Positions 43,525 through 53,722 of a stretch of 64,000 nucleotides of DNA are shown piece after piece. The position numbers were made by a program, and so were the translations under genes. The notes below the pieces were generated by a model that saw only the letters and a list, made by a program, of their open reading frames with translations, searched no databases and was not told the origin of the DNA. Location: assembly GCA_030068145.1 (NCBI GenBank), contig JAPJBO010000006.1, positions 682,001 through 746,000 of the forward strand, read 5' to 3'. The stretch comes from Diplonema papillatum. Its lineage: Eukaryota; Euglenozoa; Diplonemea; Diplonemida; Diplonemidae. The number at the start of each line of letters is the position of its first letter. The first letter of the stretch is position 1.

Positions 43525-44220
43525 AATAGAAAAGGGAAAAGGGAAAGGAGGCTTTTTTGTCTCGTGGTCAGACTCTTCCGGCAGTGTCACACGGCTACTG
43601 AAAAAAAAAAGAAAAAGAGAGCGAAAAGACCAAAAGGCAAAGGGAACAAAGGTACACAATCCACCTTGGTAATAAAAACTACAAGCGGTTGCACATGCTT
43701 TGTTGATAACATGTGTACCTAACATGTGATCATCTTCACGGGGCTTTAACTGTATTTCCGCGTGATCACATGCGTTGTATCATGTGAAACCTCGTTGCAA
43801 GTGGGACGTGCAAAAAAGGCAACAGCGCAAACAAGCAGCGGCCGGTTGCAGGCTTTCTTGGGCACGTTTTCAAAGGCGCGGAAGGCGTTTCATGATTCGC
43901 TGTCGTATCAACTGAAGCCGGTCCACACCGCGTGACTACGTTTTTAGCCTTTACAATGCAATGTCGGGGCAACCAAAAAAGAAAGACCCGGGGGGTGTGG
44001 TTTTGGAAAGAAATGCGTAAGTTTTGTTGCGATCGTTTACATGTGTTTCGTTGTCGAACTTCTTTGTTGAAGGTGTCAAAACAACTAAATCGGTCTCCCG
44101 ACGCTTGCGATTGAATGGGACGGGTGTGGCAAAGATGGCCGGTTGCTCGGGATTCTGTCGGAACTGCCGGGTGAGGGGGGCTTCGAAATGTGCACCGAGT
44201 TGGCCGTAGCTACGAGGTGG
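43525..44220. other. Intergenic, nothing recognised
   Basis: No supported gene or clear repeat. Confidence 0.4.
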
Positions 44221-44224
44221 TACT

Positions 44225-44420
44225 AGCTACTGATATGAGCCGGTCCATCCCCTCTGTGATAGACCGAAGAATACAGCACCGGGCAATTCGATGCAGCTCT
44301 AGGGACTAGGGATGGACCTGATAGACCGTGGTGGACCGTGATTCACCGTGATAAACAGCGGCAGGCACTTCGATGCAGTTTCAAGAGATAGGGACGGACC
44401 GGCTCATGATAGCTGGTGAT
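44225..44420. repeat. Two diverged tandem units of about 110 bp
   Basis: GATAGACCG...GGCA.TTCGATGCAG.T..AG.GA.TAGGGA.GGACC occurs twice. A third partial unit lies near 44755-44830. Confidence 0.6.
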
Positions 44421-44654
44421 GTCCTGTGCATCCACACCGTGCTGCTAGCTAGTGCTGCTACGTATCCATAGTAGCTGTATGTGGCATGCATACATACATA
44501 CATGTTGTGGTAGTACACAGTAGTTGCATGTTCTTGGTTTGGCGTTGGATTGCTTACGTGGCGCCACCGGGGAGGTGCGCCACCTCGGCCACAACACCAC
44601 AAGAGGGACCAGAACGTCCCCTCCTGACAGTCAGCCGTGCACCGTGAGAGTCTG

Positions 44655-44700
44655 AGGTTGGAATGCAATGAATCTGTGGCGGCGGTCTGCGGTAGACCCT
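44655..44700 (+). repeat. CAAAGAATCTGTGGC motif, solo copy
   Basis: GGTTGGAATGCAATGAATCT then GTGGCGGCGGTCTGCGG. Confidence 0.55.
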
Positions 44701-44924
44701 CGTCGTACGCACCGAGTCGTGTGTTTCCGGCGCTTGCACTCATTCGTATCGTCGAAGGCAGCTCCAGGCACTACTTACGCAGCTCTAGGAGATAGCGTTG
44801 GACCTGCCGCGGTGGCCGTGGTGGACTATGACTTGCATTTCGACACGTCATATATACACAATTCCGACTCATACAAACTCCCCAGCATTATATACAGGTA
44901 AGAGGGCAGACAAGTGAGTATTTT

Positions 44925-45065
44925 TGGTTGAACGCCTACGCCCGGCACTAAACCCGGATTTGCCTGGGTTTCGTGTGGGGTATAGCGTTTCCTTCTTCGA
45001 GACTTTATTGAAACTGGCAACCGCCTCGAGTAAGTGGTGATAAAGCGAGTGCTTTTTCAAAAAAG
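44925..45065 (+). repeat. 230-bp interspersed repeat, copy 5 (diverged)
   Basis: Contains AACGCCTACGCCCGGCACTA..CCCGGATTTGCCTGGGTTTC..GTGTGG and the CCTCGAGTA end. Confidence 0.7.
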
Positions 45066-45069
45066 AAAA

Positions 45070-46390
45070 AGTCTGTCCTAAGACGCTGGTTTTAGAGTGA
45101 CTATTTGCTTGAGAAGAGAGTCTGTGACAGGTCTTCTGACTTAGTACCACAAAACTTCACTCTAGGATTCTCCAGCCAAAGACGAGAGTGACTGGTCGTA
45201 TTCGTGACTCGGCCCATCAGCAGCGGTTCAGACTGTTTCTGTTTTGAACGAGGAATTCTCACTCCAACAAACGACGCTGTCATGGCTAGCGATTGGTCTA
45301 GTCATAGGAGGTGGCGTCCCTTAATCCGGCTCGGTAGAAGAAAGAGTGTACATGTGGTAGTGGGCTGTCAAAATGGGTTGATTGTGACTGATTGCGGCGC
45401 CGAGCACTCCTAACAAGGGACAGCGGCCGCCACACGCGTTGGCCGTAACAGATTGCGGACGCGCAATCCCGGCACGCGGCAGTGGCCATCAAGAAAGTGG
45501 AGGGTCGCATCGTCTTGGCTCTCTCTTGTTGGAAGTTCCAGGGATTCGTTTCGGGGATTCAGATTCACAGTTTCTGTATTTTTTGTGTTCTTTCGCCCGG
45601 GGCTAGCCAGGATTCCTTGTCTGAGCTCTATTAGCTCTATTCCCATTTTCCGGGATCAGCCAGCTCTTTCGCGGGTCTTCCCCCGCGAATCCCGCTCTAC
45701 TCGGTAGGTGTAAATGTGTCGCATTACTGTGTTTGGAAGGCCTTCGAATACCCTAAGCAACGCTCTGTGCACGGGAACACCACCACGTAGTACTATGTCT
45801 GTGTGACGTAGATACCATGCATCGGGAGGGATGGATATTCACTCTGAGATGCGGGTACTCACCCACCTCCTGATGCTCTTGATGAGGATGTAGACCACGT
45901 AGAGTACCCACCCGCCCACATAGCACCCTCTAGCCTAGGGGCTACAGAAGGGATGTGCAGAAAAAATCCGGTATTAGCCCAAGTAGGTTTTGCTTTTGGA
46001 AAAAGCCGGAAACTCGACCCTAGCGGCATCCCTGTGTTCGCCCCGAGAAAGGTGTACTCTTCACAACGGACACGCTGCTAGGACCGGTCTTGGCATCCAG
46101 AGCTCTGGCAGGCCCACGTATCCTCAAAGCAGCGGCAGTACATAATAATATGGACTCAAAAAATAGGCGGGCAAGAAAAGGAAAACACACGGTTGAGAAC
46201 CGGTTGTGAACTACGTTACGGAGCTTCAAGAACATTTCCAAAGTTGGGGGTTCGCACTGATAAACAAAGCAACGGACGAACAGCATCAACTGAGCAATGA
46301 CGATTATACTATCGTAGCAACGGACGGTCAGCATCAACTGAGACGATTATATAAGATACGGATAAAGTAGAAGCAGTGCATTTTTTGCGT
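45070..46390. other. Intergenic; contains a spliced-leader-like 12-mer
   Basis: Near 45570 the plus strand has ACAGTTTCTGTATTTTTTG, and about 110 nt later a perfect hairpin CGCGGG-TCTTCC-CCCGCG. No supported gene. See the findings. Confidence 0.4.
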
Positions 46391-46392
46391 GA

Positions 46393-46640
46393 GGGGAAAA
46401 GATCTTAGTTTGATGTTTGGGCAGGACGCTACACGGCGGTGTCATCCAACAGGCCCGTACCCGCGTCCTACAGAAGTTATTTCCGTTTTGTTGTTACCTA
46501 CCAGGGAAAGCCTGCTACATGGGAGCCAAGCTTCACGTGTTCGGCGGTACTGCAGAGCCACGGGCCTACGTCACGTTCCTGGCCTTTTTCTTTCTTCTTC
46601 TTCTTCTTCTTCTTCTTGGGCAGGACACTGCCTCGGGAGG
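46393..46640 (+). repeat. Mosaic of two repeat families
   Basis: A GATCTTAGTTTGATGTTTGG start (46397-46435) is followed by a truncated 260-bp repeat (46500-46580). GGGCAGGACACTGCCTCGGG (46618-46637) resumes the first family. One element seems to have landed in another. Confidence 0.65.
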
Positions 46641-46959
46641 GGGTTCCTGCAGTCGCTTTCTTCCGTTTATGTGCAACCGTTGTTCCGAAATACTCTCTTC
46701 CGTACAACTGCGAGTACTCCGACGGGGAAGAAGTGCGAAAATGGCAGTCCGTTCGGTGGCTGGAAAACGGTTAAAGGCTCGCCCACCTTGAGAGAAAGAT
46801 GGGAGAGACGAGTCACGGTGCGGCTGTCCTTCTACGAGGTGCTGAAGCCTGTGCGCTGGTCCAGAGGAGGTAGGACAGTGTTCGTGCAGGGATCGACAGG
46901 AAACCCCGCACTCGTCCGACCCAACTGCGTAACCGGGTATAAGAGCGTCCTTGGAGTGG

Positions 46960-47015
46960 TGCATATGTGCGCAACACCGCTCCGGTCCTATCTGCTCTAT
47001 GTTTCGGACCTTTAA
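46960..47015 (+). repeat. Left part of interrupted repeat (host of the TTAA MITE)
   Basis: TGCGCAACACCGCTCCGGTC..GTTTCGGACCTTTAA matches the uninterrupted copies at 57048-57245. The remainder continues at 47269-47360. Confidence 0.8.
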
Positions 47016-47268
47016 CCACATACGGACGGTGGGTGTTAATTTTGGGAAAATGGACTTTTCAAGGCAAACCTTGGGTCCTACTCAAAAGGGGGTTTCGTAG
47101 GTAAAAAATGGGAACCGAGGGGCGCATTTGAAAGATTTCGTCGCAGAACTTTCAAATGCGCACCTCGACGCTGAATGAATACACATGGAAGTGACCCAGG
47201 ACGGGCACCCGTGGCGTCTTGCATTAATGAAATAACTACGCCATATGGCGTAGTTCGTCCGTATGTGG
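47016..47268. mobile_element. piggyBac-type MITE with TTAA target duplication
   Basis: 253 bp bounded by perfect 13-bp inverted repeats (CCACATACGGACG at 47016-47028, inverted at 47256-47268) and TTAA on both sides (47012-47015, 47269-47272). It interrupts a repeat whose intact copies (near 56907, 57112 and 57615) read TCGGTCCTTTAAGCCACGG, so the empty site is seen directly. Inside are an 18-bp inverted pair with one mismatch (47117-47134 and 47149-47166) and a perfect 20-bp palindrome centred on CCATATGG (47234-47253). TTAA specificity is the signature of piggyBac transposases. Confidence 0.85.
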
Positions 47269-47365
47269 TTAAGCCACGGAGGCGGCCCTGAGTGGGCAGC
47301 GGTGTAACTCTGATTTGTCCGGCTGCTCATGGCTCACCACAGCCAGGACCATCAAGTTACGACTT
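47269..47365 (+). repeat. Right part of interrupted repeat
   Basis: TTAAGCCACGG..GGCAGCGGTGTAACTCTG..CCGGCTGCTC..CACAGCCAGGACCA continues the repeat broken by the MITE. Confidence 0.8.
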
Positions 47366-47740
47366 CATGTACTCAACAGAACTCACTGCTACCACTCTGC
47401 GGAGAGGGCCCTCGCTACCGTGTCTGAGTAATCGCGGGGGATGGGACAGCGGGGAAAGGTCTACGATGCGGATAATGGCCACGCGTGCTTCGTCGTCGCC
47501 GTTTTAAAAATACTGATTCCTTCCTTGTACCGAAAGAAAGGGTGTTTGGAAACATAATACGAAAGCCAATTCGTATCGATAAGGGGCCAAGGATCCGGGA
47601 AAAGGACAGCGAGAAAACGAGAAAGTGATCGGCATTGGTTAATGCCACACAGTTGGCCTACTGTGCGGCTGACAGTCCGGCACAAGCGAATAAGAGAAAG
47701 TGGCTTTGCAGAAGACATTCGGCACCCCGGAAAACCTCCT
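47365..47740. other. Intergenic, nothing recognised
   Basis: No supported gene. Confidence 0.4.
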
Positions 47741-47744
47741 CTCC

Positions 47745-48054
47745 TCCGCCCGTAAGGGTGGATGCTTCGGCAGAATTCGGCCTCGCATGCAAGCTGGATG
47801 CCAGCATCGAAAGATCGAAGGGGCGTACGTGAGGAGCACTTTGCCTGTGCCACGCCGATTTCAACGCGGCTGAACGGGGATGACGTGCGCATACTGGCAA
47901 CGTAGTCGCTCCCGCGCCGGCGGCGGCGCGGGAGACAGGTACTCCGGAGACGAGCGGATGCCGGCGAGGCCCGTCCCGCGGCCGTGCCGCGGGAAGGACC
48001 CGGGGCTGGTGGTCGCGAAGTGGCGTGCAGCCGAACTGCCGGTCGGACACCGTC
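47745..48054 (-). pseudogene. Tandem copy of gene D 3' end
   Basis: This 310-bp block repeats 48055-48372: a palindrome-bearing repeat piece (GCTGGATGCCAGCATCGAAA) followed by the end of gene D. The gene D stop codon in CTC ACG TAG has become ACG TAC, so the copy lacks the stop. A stretch of about 30 nt is missing in the middle (near 47890). Confidence 0.85.
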
Positions 48055-48113
48055 CGTAAGGGGTGGATGCTTCGGTAGAACATGCACGTTGGATGCTAGC
48101 ATCGAAGGCCGTG

Positions 48114-50811
48114 CTACGTGAGAAGCACTCTGCCGCTGGCCACGTCGATTTCAACGCGGCTGAACGGGGAAGCCGTGCGCATGGCGGACGGGGACCTGTT
48201 TGCCCCGGCAAAGTAGTCACCCGCACCCGGCGGCGGCGCGGGAGACAGGTACTCCGGAGACGAGCGGATGCCGGCGAGGCCCGTCCCGCGGCCGTGCCGC
48301 GGGAAGGACCCAGGACTGGAGGTCGCGAAGTGCGGGTGCGGCCTGTCGAACTGCCGGTCGGACACCGTGCGCAGCCCGTTGACGGCGTGTCCCCGCCCGC
48401 GCGCCGCGCCCGGCTCGTGCAGGTGCGCCGAGGCCATCGGCGAGAACACCGGCGGGTCGTACAAGAAGTTCCCGCCTTCCCCATCCTCTGCCTGCAGCAG
48501 CGGAGAAGGCAGCGGCGACAGCCCCCGCTGCCCGTTGACAAGCAACGGGCTCACCTCCGCCGGGTGCGTGTTCGACGCGGGCAACGGGGTGGCTTGGTCG
48601 TAAGAGACGGTGCGGTTTGCGGACGTCTGCTCGCGCAAGGTGCCCAGCAGGTCACACAGGAGACCCTCCGTCCGGGTCTGCCTGTCAACGAGCTGCACCA
48701 CCGCACTCATGACCGCGTTATACGAGCTATCCACGCCCGGGGTGGCTCGAGAAGAATTCGAGGCCCGCGGGATGGTGTTGCTCTTTCGGCTCGTTTTGCT
48801 CGCCCGGCTCTGCGTGCGGGACACCTCGATATACCCCGGTTTCGACGCTCGCGTCGAGTTGACGGTGCCCCCAAAACCTTCGTCGATGACGTCCTCCGTC
48901 ACCGGCAGCGAGCACTGGTCGCTAAACCGGTCCTCGCTCGGCGCACTCACCCCGCCTGACGACATCACCCCCCCAGCCGCCGCCCTTGGCTGCCGGCCGC
49001 CGTCGAACGCGCTGCGCCGGTCGCTGACGGAGTCGGCCACGACGCTGGTTTCCCGGCGGAACCGCCGGTCCTCGTCGACGAACCCGCGCTCCACCGACGC
49101 CTCACGCGAGACCGCCCGCGCCTCGACGACCTGGCCGCGGGCGGCGAAGGTCATCGGGATGCTGGTCAAGCCTTTGATGACGCTGTTAAGCTCCTCGATA
49201 GTGCGCACCGGCACTCCGTCTGCATGCGTCAGCTTCTGCCCGACGTGCCGGTCGAACCCGGACGCCGCGGCCGCCGACCCCGGCTCAACGCCCACCAAGC
49301 AGAAGTTCTGCAGGTCTATCCCTAAGGCCTCGGTCGCATGCTTTTTCCGCAGCACCGTCGTCCCCGCCGCCGGCTTCTGCCGGGTGTGGGTGTGAGGTAG
49401 CGGGTTGCCGTCGGCGGGGTGCGCGCTCGCCGGCGGCTGCGACGCGCCAGCCACCGGCGCTTCAACGACGACGCTCTCGCTGCCGGTCGACAGCGCTTTT
49501 CCGGACGGGTGACGGCTGTCCAGCCGCGCCGACGACAGCCGGGAGACCGGCAGCCCGTTGCGCGCGTCCTTCCCGTTCGCGGGCTCGAGCACGTACGGGC
49601 CTTCCGAGGGCGGAGGCGGCGGGTGGTCACGGATCGGCCACCCGTTGCTGGCCGCGCGGGCATCGTTCCCCGCCCGCTCGCTGACGCCGAGGGACGGCTT
49701 CATCTGCAGCGGGGTGTCGACGTTCGACCCGGCCGAGCTCGGGGGAAACGACGGCGGCGGCCGCACGTATGGCACGGGCCCCGCCGCGTCGCCGCGGAAC
49801 CCTTGCTCGAGAGCGTTCGGGGCGGACGGCGGCTGCTGCTGCTGCTGCTGCTGCTGCTGCCCGACGGCCCCCGCGGCCGGGGCGAACACAATCCGCAGCC
49901 GGTTGGCGGCCGCGAGCTGCAGGAGCTGCGGCTGGGTCTCGACGGGCTGGTCGTTGACCGCGGCGATGCGGTGTCCGACGAAGTCGGTCGCGCCGGCCCT
50001 GTACGCTGCGGTGCCCTCCGTCACGGACTTGAGGACCAGCCCCACCCCGTCCGCTGCGTCCTCGAACGAGATCCCGATCGGTTCTGTCGGCGACGATCTC
50101 TTGACCAAAATGCTGTCCGCCAGCCCCATCACAACCTCGGCCGTCGTCCTCCCGTGCAGCGCCTTGATCAGCTCCACGACGCACTCCACGGGCACCCCGT
50201 TGCAGGAGTGCACCGCGAGCCCTTCGACTTTTTTGAGCTGCGGGTCGTCGTTTGAAACCCGGACCAGCGTCAACCCCTCGAAGTCCATCCCCCACGTCGC
50301 GTCGGGCGACGCGCGCGTGAAAGTGCACGCGACGGGCAAGTCGGCAGCGCGCACGCTTGGCGGGGGGTAGAACACCGGCTTTATGTGGATCGGGGCTCCC
50401 GGGTTGTACTTGTACCCGCGGGGCCTGATCCCGAGCGCAGCCTGCTTCCGGGGGCGGAGGTACCGCTTCTTGCTGAACTGGCCGCGCGCCCACTGCTCGG
50501 CGAAGGACCGGGCACGCTCGATGGGCAGCAGGTCGTCCGTGTAGCAGCCGCGGACGTCGTTGATGACGCCGACGGGGTGCCACGGGCTCTGCGGGCACCC
50601 CAGGTTGTACTCGTGGCGGACCACCAGCGGCTCCCACACCAGGCTGAGGTCTGCGGGGTTCGCGTTCACGAGCATGAACCGCAGGACGCCGCCTTCCTCA
50701 GCGTACACCACCCGTTGCACGTCCGGTGACTGCATGACGCGGCTGATCGTGCCCGTCCGCAAGTCGCACATGATAATGTGCTGGCGGGAGATGACGAGAA
50801 GCCGCGGCGAT
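48114..50811 (-). CDS. Gene D: PH-like segment plus three PDZ-type domains (3'-terminal exon)
   Basis: The exon opens at an acceptor CCCCGGCAG|A (50812/50811, phase 2) and runs to a TAG at 48114. The ATG at 50771 is a possible internal start, but the open frame and the conserved RLLVISRQHIIM stretch reach back to the acceptor, so an upstream exon is likely. Numbering from that ATG: residues 1-50 with the upstream stretch look like the strands of a PH-like fold (inference). PDZ-type units are at about 147-216 (WGMDFEGLTLV...HSCNGVPV), 222-297 (IGISFED...AAVNDQPV) and 473-548 (LGIDLQNFCLVGV...HADGVPV). A Q9 tract at about 305-313 is a CTG/CAG run. A helical stretch lies near 684-725. The likely role is a membrane-associated scaffold. 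Copies of its ends lie on both sides. Confidence 0.7.
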
Positions 50812-50819
50812 CTGCCGGG

Positions 50820-51300
50820 GACATTGTGAAATTGAAAAGGGTGAGCGTGCGAGACTTAAAGTATTGGATAAGAACGTAGCTCGGTAGTGTCGTCACCTGA
50901 GGGGGTAATGTCAGGGCTGTGATGTGAAAAGGGTGAGAGAGATAAAGTATGGATAAAAACGTAGCTGGTGGTATTGTCAGGACCACTCGCGTGGTGTTGG
51001 AATCACTTCTGTTTCTTCGCTATTCCTGGAACGTCGATAGAACGCATGTGGCCCCGTTCTTGGCTGAACTCTTCTCAGCGGAACTCCCTCGAAGGGGGAG
51101 TACAAAAAGGGGGCAAACGGTGGGGCCTGCGTTTGTCAGGTTTTGCTTACCCCTCCAACCTCGCTTTTGGCGAGTGGATATGAGGGGTTTGCTCAGAAAC
51201 GTAAGGATTCCACTTGCTAGGTGTGTGTGCGTGTAAAGCCGTTGAGCATCGCTGGCAGCGTATCTCGAGAACCCTTTTTATATGTACCATATTTGTGCAG
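50820..51300. other. Gene D upstream intron: repeats
   Basis: Two TATGGATAA..AACGTAG-type repeat pieces (50895-50990) with GTCACCTGAGGGGGTAATGTCAGG and a copy of the 13105-13275 repeat (51080-51215). No exon was recognised. Confidence 0.5.
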
Positions 51301-51306
51301 AGGTGG

Positions 51307-51722
51307 TGTTTGTACTCGTACCCGCGGGGCTTGATCCCGAGCGCAGCCTGCTTCCGGGAGCGGAGGTATCGCTTCTTGCTGAACTGGCCGCGCGCCCACT
51401 GCTCGGCGAAGGACCGGGCCCGCTCGATGGGCAGCAGGTCGTCCGTATAGCAGCCGCGGACGTCGTTGATGACGCCGACGGGGTGCCACGGGCTCTGCGG
51501 GTACCCCAGGTTGTACTCGTGGCGGACCACCAGCGGCTCCCACACCAGGCTGAGGTCTGCGGGGTTCGCGTTCACGAGCATGAACCGCAGGACGCCGCCT
51601 TCCTCAGCGTACACCACCCGTTGCACGTCCGGTGACTGCATGACGCGGCTGATCGTGCCCGTCCGCAAGTCGCACATGATAATGTGCTGGCGGGAGATGA
51701 CAAGCAGCCGCGGTGATCTGCC
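51307..51722 (-). pseudogene. Copy of the first 410 bp of the gene D exon
   Basis: About 97 percent identical by eye to 50405-50811, same strand, including the acceptor (TACCCCACCCCTGGCAG|A, a better pyrimidine tract than the original). The frame stays open throughout, but the copy stops short of PDZ domain 1 and I see no good donor at its end. It could be a decoy or alternative first coding exon, or simply a dead duplicate. Confidence 0.85.
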
Positions 51723-51905
51723 AGGGGTGGGGTAAGGGTGAGAGTGAGAGAGTTGAAGTAGTTTGATATGCAGCAAAAATGTGTGACGAAGAGTTGCGGC
51801 AGTCTGCCAGGGGTGGGGTAAGGGTGAGAGTGAGAGAGTTGAAGTAGTTTGATATGCAGCAAAAATGTGTGACGAAGAGTTGCGGCAGTCTGCCAGGGGT
51901 GGGGG
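51720..51905. repeat. 86-bp tandem repeat carrying a splice-acceptor sequence
   Basis: Units start at about 51720, 51806 and 51892. On the minus strand each has the long pyrimidine tract CTCTCACTCTCACCCTTACC and CTGGCAG, followed by a degenerate remnant of the gene D exon start. Confidence 0.85.
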
Positions 51906-51934
51906 ATCGAGTGGGTTCTAAGTATGAAAAAACG

Positions 51935-52060
51935 TCCATCCGCGACATGATAATGAGCTGGCGGGAGATGACGACGGCGATTCTTCTTTTTATAAGTATC
52001 GAAAATGTACATAAGACGTATGGCGGGAGATGACGGGCAGCCGCGGCAATGCGGGGGGTC
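51935..52060 (-). pseudogene. Further fragments of the gene D exon start
   Basis: Two short pieces with GACATGATAATGAGCTGGCG and GGCGGGAGATGACGGGCAGC correspond to the CATCTCCCGCCAGCACATTA region of gene D. Confidence 0.65.
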
Positions 52061-52089
52061 GTTGTCCAATTGTAAGCAACGTATGGAAA

Positions 52090-52360
52090 GCAGCGCTCTT
52101 GTTAAGGATCAGCCACTTTGGCCGGATGGCCGGATAAACCAGACCCCTCCCCCCCTCTACAGTGCAGTTGCCTTGGAGGCTGGGTGGTCAAATTCTCTAT
52201 GGTGAAATGGTCAAAATTCCCTGCCAAAAGTGGGCCCACAAAAATTTTCCAAAGTGTGGTATTTGGGGTATTTGGGGCAAAAAAAAAATTTTTTTTTCTG
52301 ACCGCCCACCGTGGTGACCACCTTAGAGTGTGACAGGTAGCGTCTCCCCCCTCCACAGAG
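52090..52360 (+). repeat. Interspersed repeat matching 21870-22165
   Basis: Nearly identical over about 260 bp; it lacks a short TGCCAAGG segment near 52198 and has a different boundary after CCTCCACAG. Confidence 0.85.
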
Positions 52361-52377
52361 AAAATAGCCTGGGGGGG

Positions 52378-53550
52378 GGGGGGGGGGGTAGGGGAGGTCA
52401 ATCTGTGTCCCAATTGGGCATTTTTCAAAGTTCATCATACTAGGGCCTCCTAGGGACCTGGCCCCCTGTAGAGCACCCCACATCGTCACTTCCACAGGGT
52501 TTTCGAGCTTCAAATCGAGTGTAGAGCCCTAAAACGAGTTTAAAACGCGAATTCAAAATTGCTGTCCAAAGTCGTGCCACCCTTTTACCCCCGCAAAATT
52601 GCCAAAGGTGGGTGGTAATGCAGCTCAAAGCCACCACACAGGCAGCAAAAAAGCAGAAAAAAAACGCTTGTCTCGCGCACCATGCCTCACCAATACAAGA
52701 AGAAAGGGGGTTCATTGGTCGCGGAGACGCCCATATAATGGCAAAACAGCTTGTGCTGAAGGCTCGAGTTTATCTTCAGCAGAGTGCTGAAGGACACGAT
52801 ACTCCTACGTGTGGGAGGGAAGGACAGGCTCGGATCCAGGGAAAGCGGGGACAACGGGGCTACCGTCTGTGCTTGTCGTGCGTGCAAAAATGTCGAAGCC
52901 GTTTTCCTTACCTCACTTTCCACAAAGCGTGTCCCAGAACTGCACGAACATTGGTCTGAGCAGCTCTTCTCCGGTAATGCGTGCCGCCTATGAGGACGAC
53001 ACGAATGTTTTTGCAACGATTCGGAAGCAGCATTCACCCCTTCACATCTGCCAAGGTGGCACAAACTAGACCTTACGTCTACCTGAGGGGCTTCTTTTGA
53101 AAATGCAACGCACGGAGCTGGTCAATCCCGCGACGGGGCTGCAAGTGCCTTGCCGTACAAAGGCATCAGCGTTGACTTACGGCTGCAGCACGGTGATGCT
53201 CTCTTTGATCGTTAAACTCAGTCTCCCCTCCCCCGAAGAAGTCTGGCGTAGAAAAATAGCGTTTTTGCTGGTGTTTTCCACCGCAGATGAGGGCCTCCTG
53301 GTCTCCCAGTAAAGTGAATTTTGGCGGTTGAAGTAGCCTGGGGTAAAAGGGTGGCACGACTTTGGACAGCATTTTTGACACCCTTGTTCAGCAACCATCC
53401 AACGCCCGTTGGGTGCACATCCAGCGGTATTTCGTGCAGAGTTGGTGTTTTGCACCCGAAAATCCAGTTTTCGGAGCCGGCTTTGTCGTTATATTTGAAG
53501 GTTGAAAAATGGTCCATTGGGACACTTTTAAACAGTAGATTGACCCCCCC
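52378..53550. mobile_element. Inverted-repeat element, non-coding
   Basis: The outer ends are inverted relatives (GGTCAATCT..GTGTCCCAATTGG at 52397-52425; the right end 53505-53545 reads the same on the minus strand). An inner pair, 52560-52591 and 53340-53371, is a perfect 32-bp inverted repeat (TGCTGTCCAAAGTCGTGCCA..). Poly-G/poly-C lies at both outer edges. The core at about 52600-53330 has no recognisable gene. The class is unknown, and I found no unambiguous target duplication. Confidence 0.65.
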
Positions 53551-53722
53551 TGGGGGCATGCATAAAAATAAGGCCACGGGTAACGGGTAACGGGTAACGG
53601 GGGTATCTCCGGATCCCGGGTCACCCACACTATGAACACGCGATGTCACATTATGTACATGCCTAACCCCCGGCATATGGACCGGATGTGCTCAGGAGCT
53701 GACAGAAACCCCAGATCCTCCT

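Noticed and set aside
49419-50370. Plus-strand open frames opposite gene D
   Set aside because: Antisense shadows with Arg/Gly-rich composition caused by high GC.
53576-53600. CGGGTAA triplet as telomere-like sequence
   Set aside because: Only three units, a 7-bp motif unlike TTAGGG-type repeats, and it belongs to the ends of the hAT-like element.
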